A DNA stretch of 7,166 nucleotides, taken from positions 1 through 7,166 of the forward strand of contig DDSI01000026.1 of assembly GCA_002343335.1 (NCBI GenBank), read 5' to 3'. The stretch's first letter is position 1; each line of letters starts with the position of its first letter. The stretch is from Bacteriovoracaceae bacterium UBA2394. GTDB taxonomy: Bacteria > Bdellovibrionota > UBA2394. Below, one piece after another: positions 6,451-7,166 of this stretch. The notes beneath the pieces were generated by a model. The model saw only the letters and a program-made list of their open reading frames with translations. It was not told the origin of the DNA and made no database searches. The translations under genes were made by a program, and so were the position numbers.

Positions 6451-7166
6451 ATGCTGTATTTTCGATCAGGAATTTTTCTTCGGACTTTTATCGGTATCAG
6501 TCTTGCGATGCTTCAGGTGTTCATGCCTTTGCTTGTCGCGGAAGCTCAGAGCACTCAACCGACTCAACGTGGAAATCCGGGTCGTAGATCTTTTATTAAT
6601 GGACGACTTCCAAAGATAGATATTCAAACTCACGCGTCCCGCCAGATGGAAAAAAAGTTTGGCAAGGATGGAATGCAAACGCGGCGTGCGCAAATTCAAG
6701 CCGCTCAGGCTCAATATCAACAGGACGTCCGAAATGGAAATTTCACACAAGCCCAGAGAGCAAAAATTGAAGCCGGCGTTCAGGTTCAGCGACTGTTGCG
6801 TGGAAACGTCGGTGCGGTACTCATGCTTCAGGCGCTCTACTCGGCAAAGAAGCGAGGCCAGCTCTTCGAAAAGATCGATCTAGATCAAATGGGACGAGAT
6901 AGCGTCGAGTTATCCGGGCAAGTGAATGAAATTCTGGGTCGTCATGCTGCCGTCGGCAATAGCGCGACAGTAGAAACCTGGAAGAAAAGAATAGCAAACA
7001 CTGGGGATGCAATGGTTGTAGGCGGAGGGATACTCGCCGTAAAAACTTTTGGTGCCGGTGCAATCGTTTCCGGGGTTGGCGTATTGGTCAAAGCGGGTTC
7101 CGACGAAATCGGGGGCTGGCTTGCCACGGACTGGCTGGATGAGGCGGATATTCGAAAGACTTCGGC
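6451..7166 (+). CDS. Secreted protein with Gln-rich helices and a glycine-zipper-like segment, 3' end missing
   Basis: The frame is open from ATG 6451 to the window edge (238 codons plus two bases), so the gene is partial at its C-terminus. Residues 1-32 are a classical Sec signal: Arg5 and Arg11, a hydrophobic core, and A-E-A before Gln33 as a likely signal peptidase I site. There is no lipobox, unlike the three genes before it. Residues 33-60 are polar and Arg/Gly/Pro-rich. Residues about 62-117 are Gln/Ala/Arg-rich, probably a long helix or coiled coil. A short hydrophobic stretch lies at 119-130. Residues 187-216 are a strongly hydrophobic, Gly-rich segment with repeated small residues (G191-G193, G201, G203, G208, G210), resembling glycine-zipper helices that pack in or insert into membranes. 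This is followed by an acidic, Trp-containing region (W223, W228). It starts 4 bp after the upstream stop, so it is almost certainly in the same operon. Family not recognised; mature size unknown. Confidence 0.85.
   Translation, partial: MLYFRSGIFLRTFIGISLAMLQVFMPLLVAEAQSTQPTQRGNPGRRSFINGRLPKIDIQTHASRQMEKKFGKDGMQTRRAQIQAAQAQYQQDVRNGNFTQAQRAKIEAGVQVQRLLRGNVGAVLMLQALYSAKKRGQLFEKIDLDQMGRDSVELSGQVNEILGRHAAVGNSATVETWKKRIANTGDAMVVGGGILAVKTFGAGAIVSGVGVLVKAGSDEIGGWLATDWLDEADIRKTS

Noticed and set aside
6659..6883. A 74-codon plus-strand frame near the right edge.
   Set aside because: It overlaps, in another frame, the gene starting at 6451, which has a strong ribosome binding site, a signal peptide and an uninterrupted frame to the edge.

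Overview
The window holds five protein-coding genes, all predicted to be exported, in two divergent units around a 113-bp intergenic gap (2000-2112). I see no RNA gene, insertion sequence, CRISPR array or integrase. No gene can be named with confidence. Near-balanced base composition, ordinary ATG starts with purine-rich ribosome binding sites, and several large, poorly characterised lipoproteins packed together fit a diderm bacterium. A delta-proteobacterium-like or predatory Bdellovibrionota lineage is my best guess. That is inference from style, because no marker gene is present.

Left part, minus strand: a 650-residue secreted or membrane-anchored protein (47-1999). Its C-terminal third alternates hydrophobic strands and helices and carries a Cys-Arg-Ser-Ala-Gly loop at residue 525. 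This loosely recalls a caspase-hemoglobinase fold, with no obvious catalytic His-Gly. Only 46 bases lie downstream of it, with no visible terminator.

Right part, plus strand: a compact run of four genes reading off the right edge. The first is a small six-cysteine lipoprotein (2113-2616). The second is a helical, HEAT-like lipoprotein of about 478 residues (2671-4107). The third is a 780-residue lipoprotein (4104-6446) whose start overlaps the previous stop as ATGA. The fourth is a Sec-secreted protein with a Gln-rich helical region and a glycine-zipper-like hydrophobic segment (6451-7166, cut by the window edge). Its ribosome binding site overlaps the end of the third gene. The 4-bp overlap and 4-bp gap strongly suggest co-transcription and translational coupling, so their products probably act together.

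The most economical reading is an envelope-located multi-protein assembly: three lipid-anchored subunits plus a secreted partner with a membrane-active-looking segment, beside a divergently transcribed exported protein. Its function is unknown. It is a reasonable candidate for an undescribed system, but nothing in the sequence fixes its activity.
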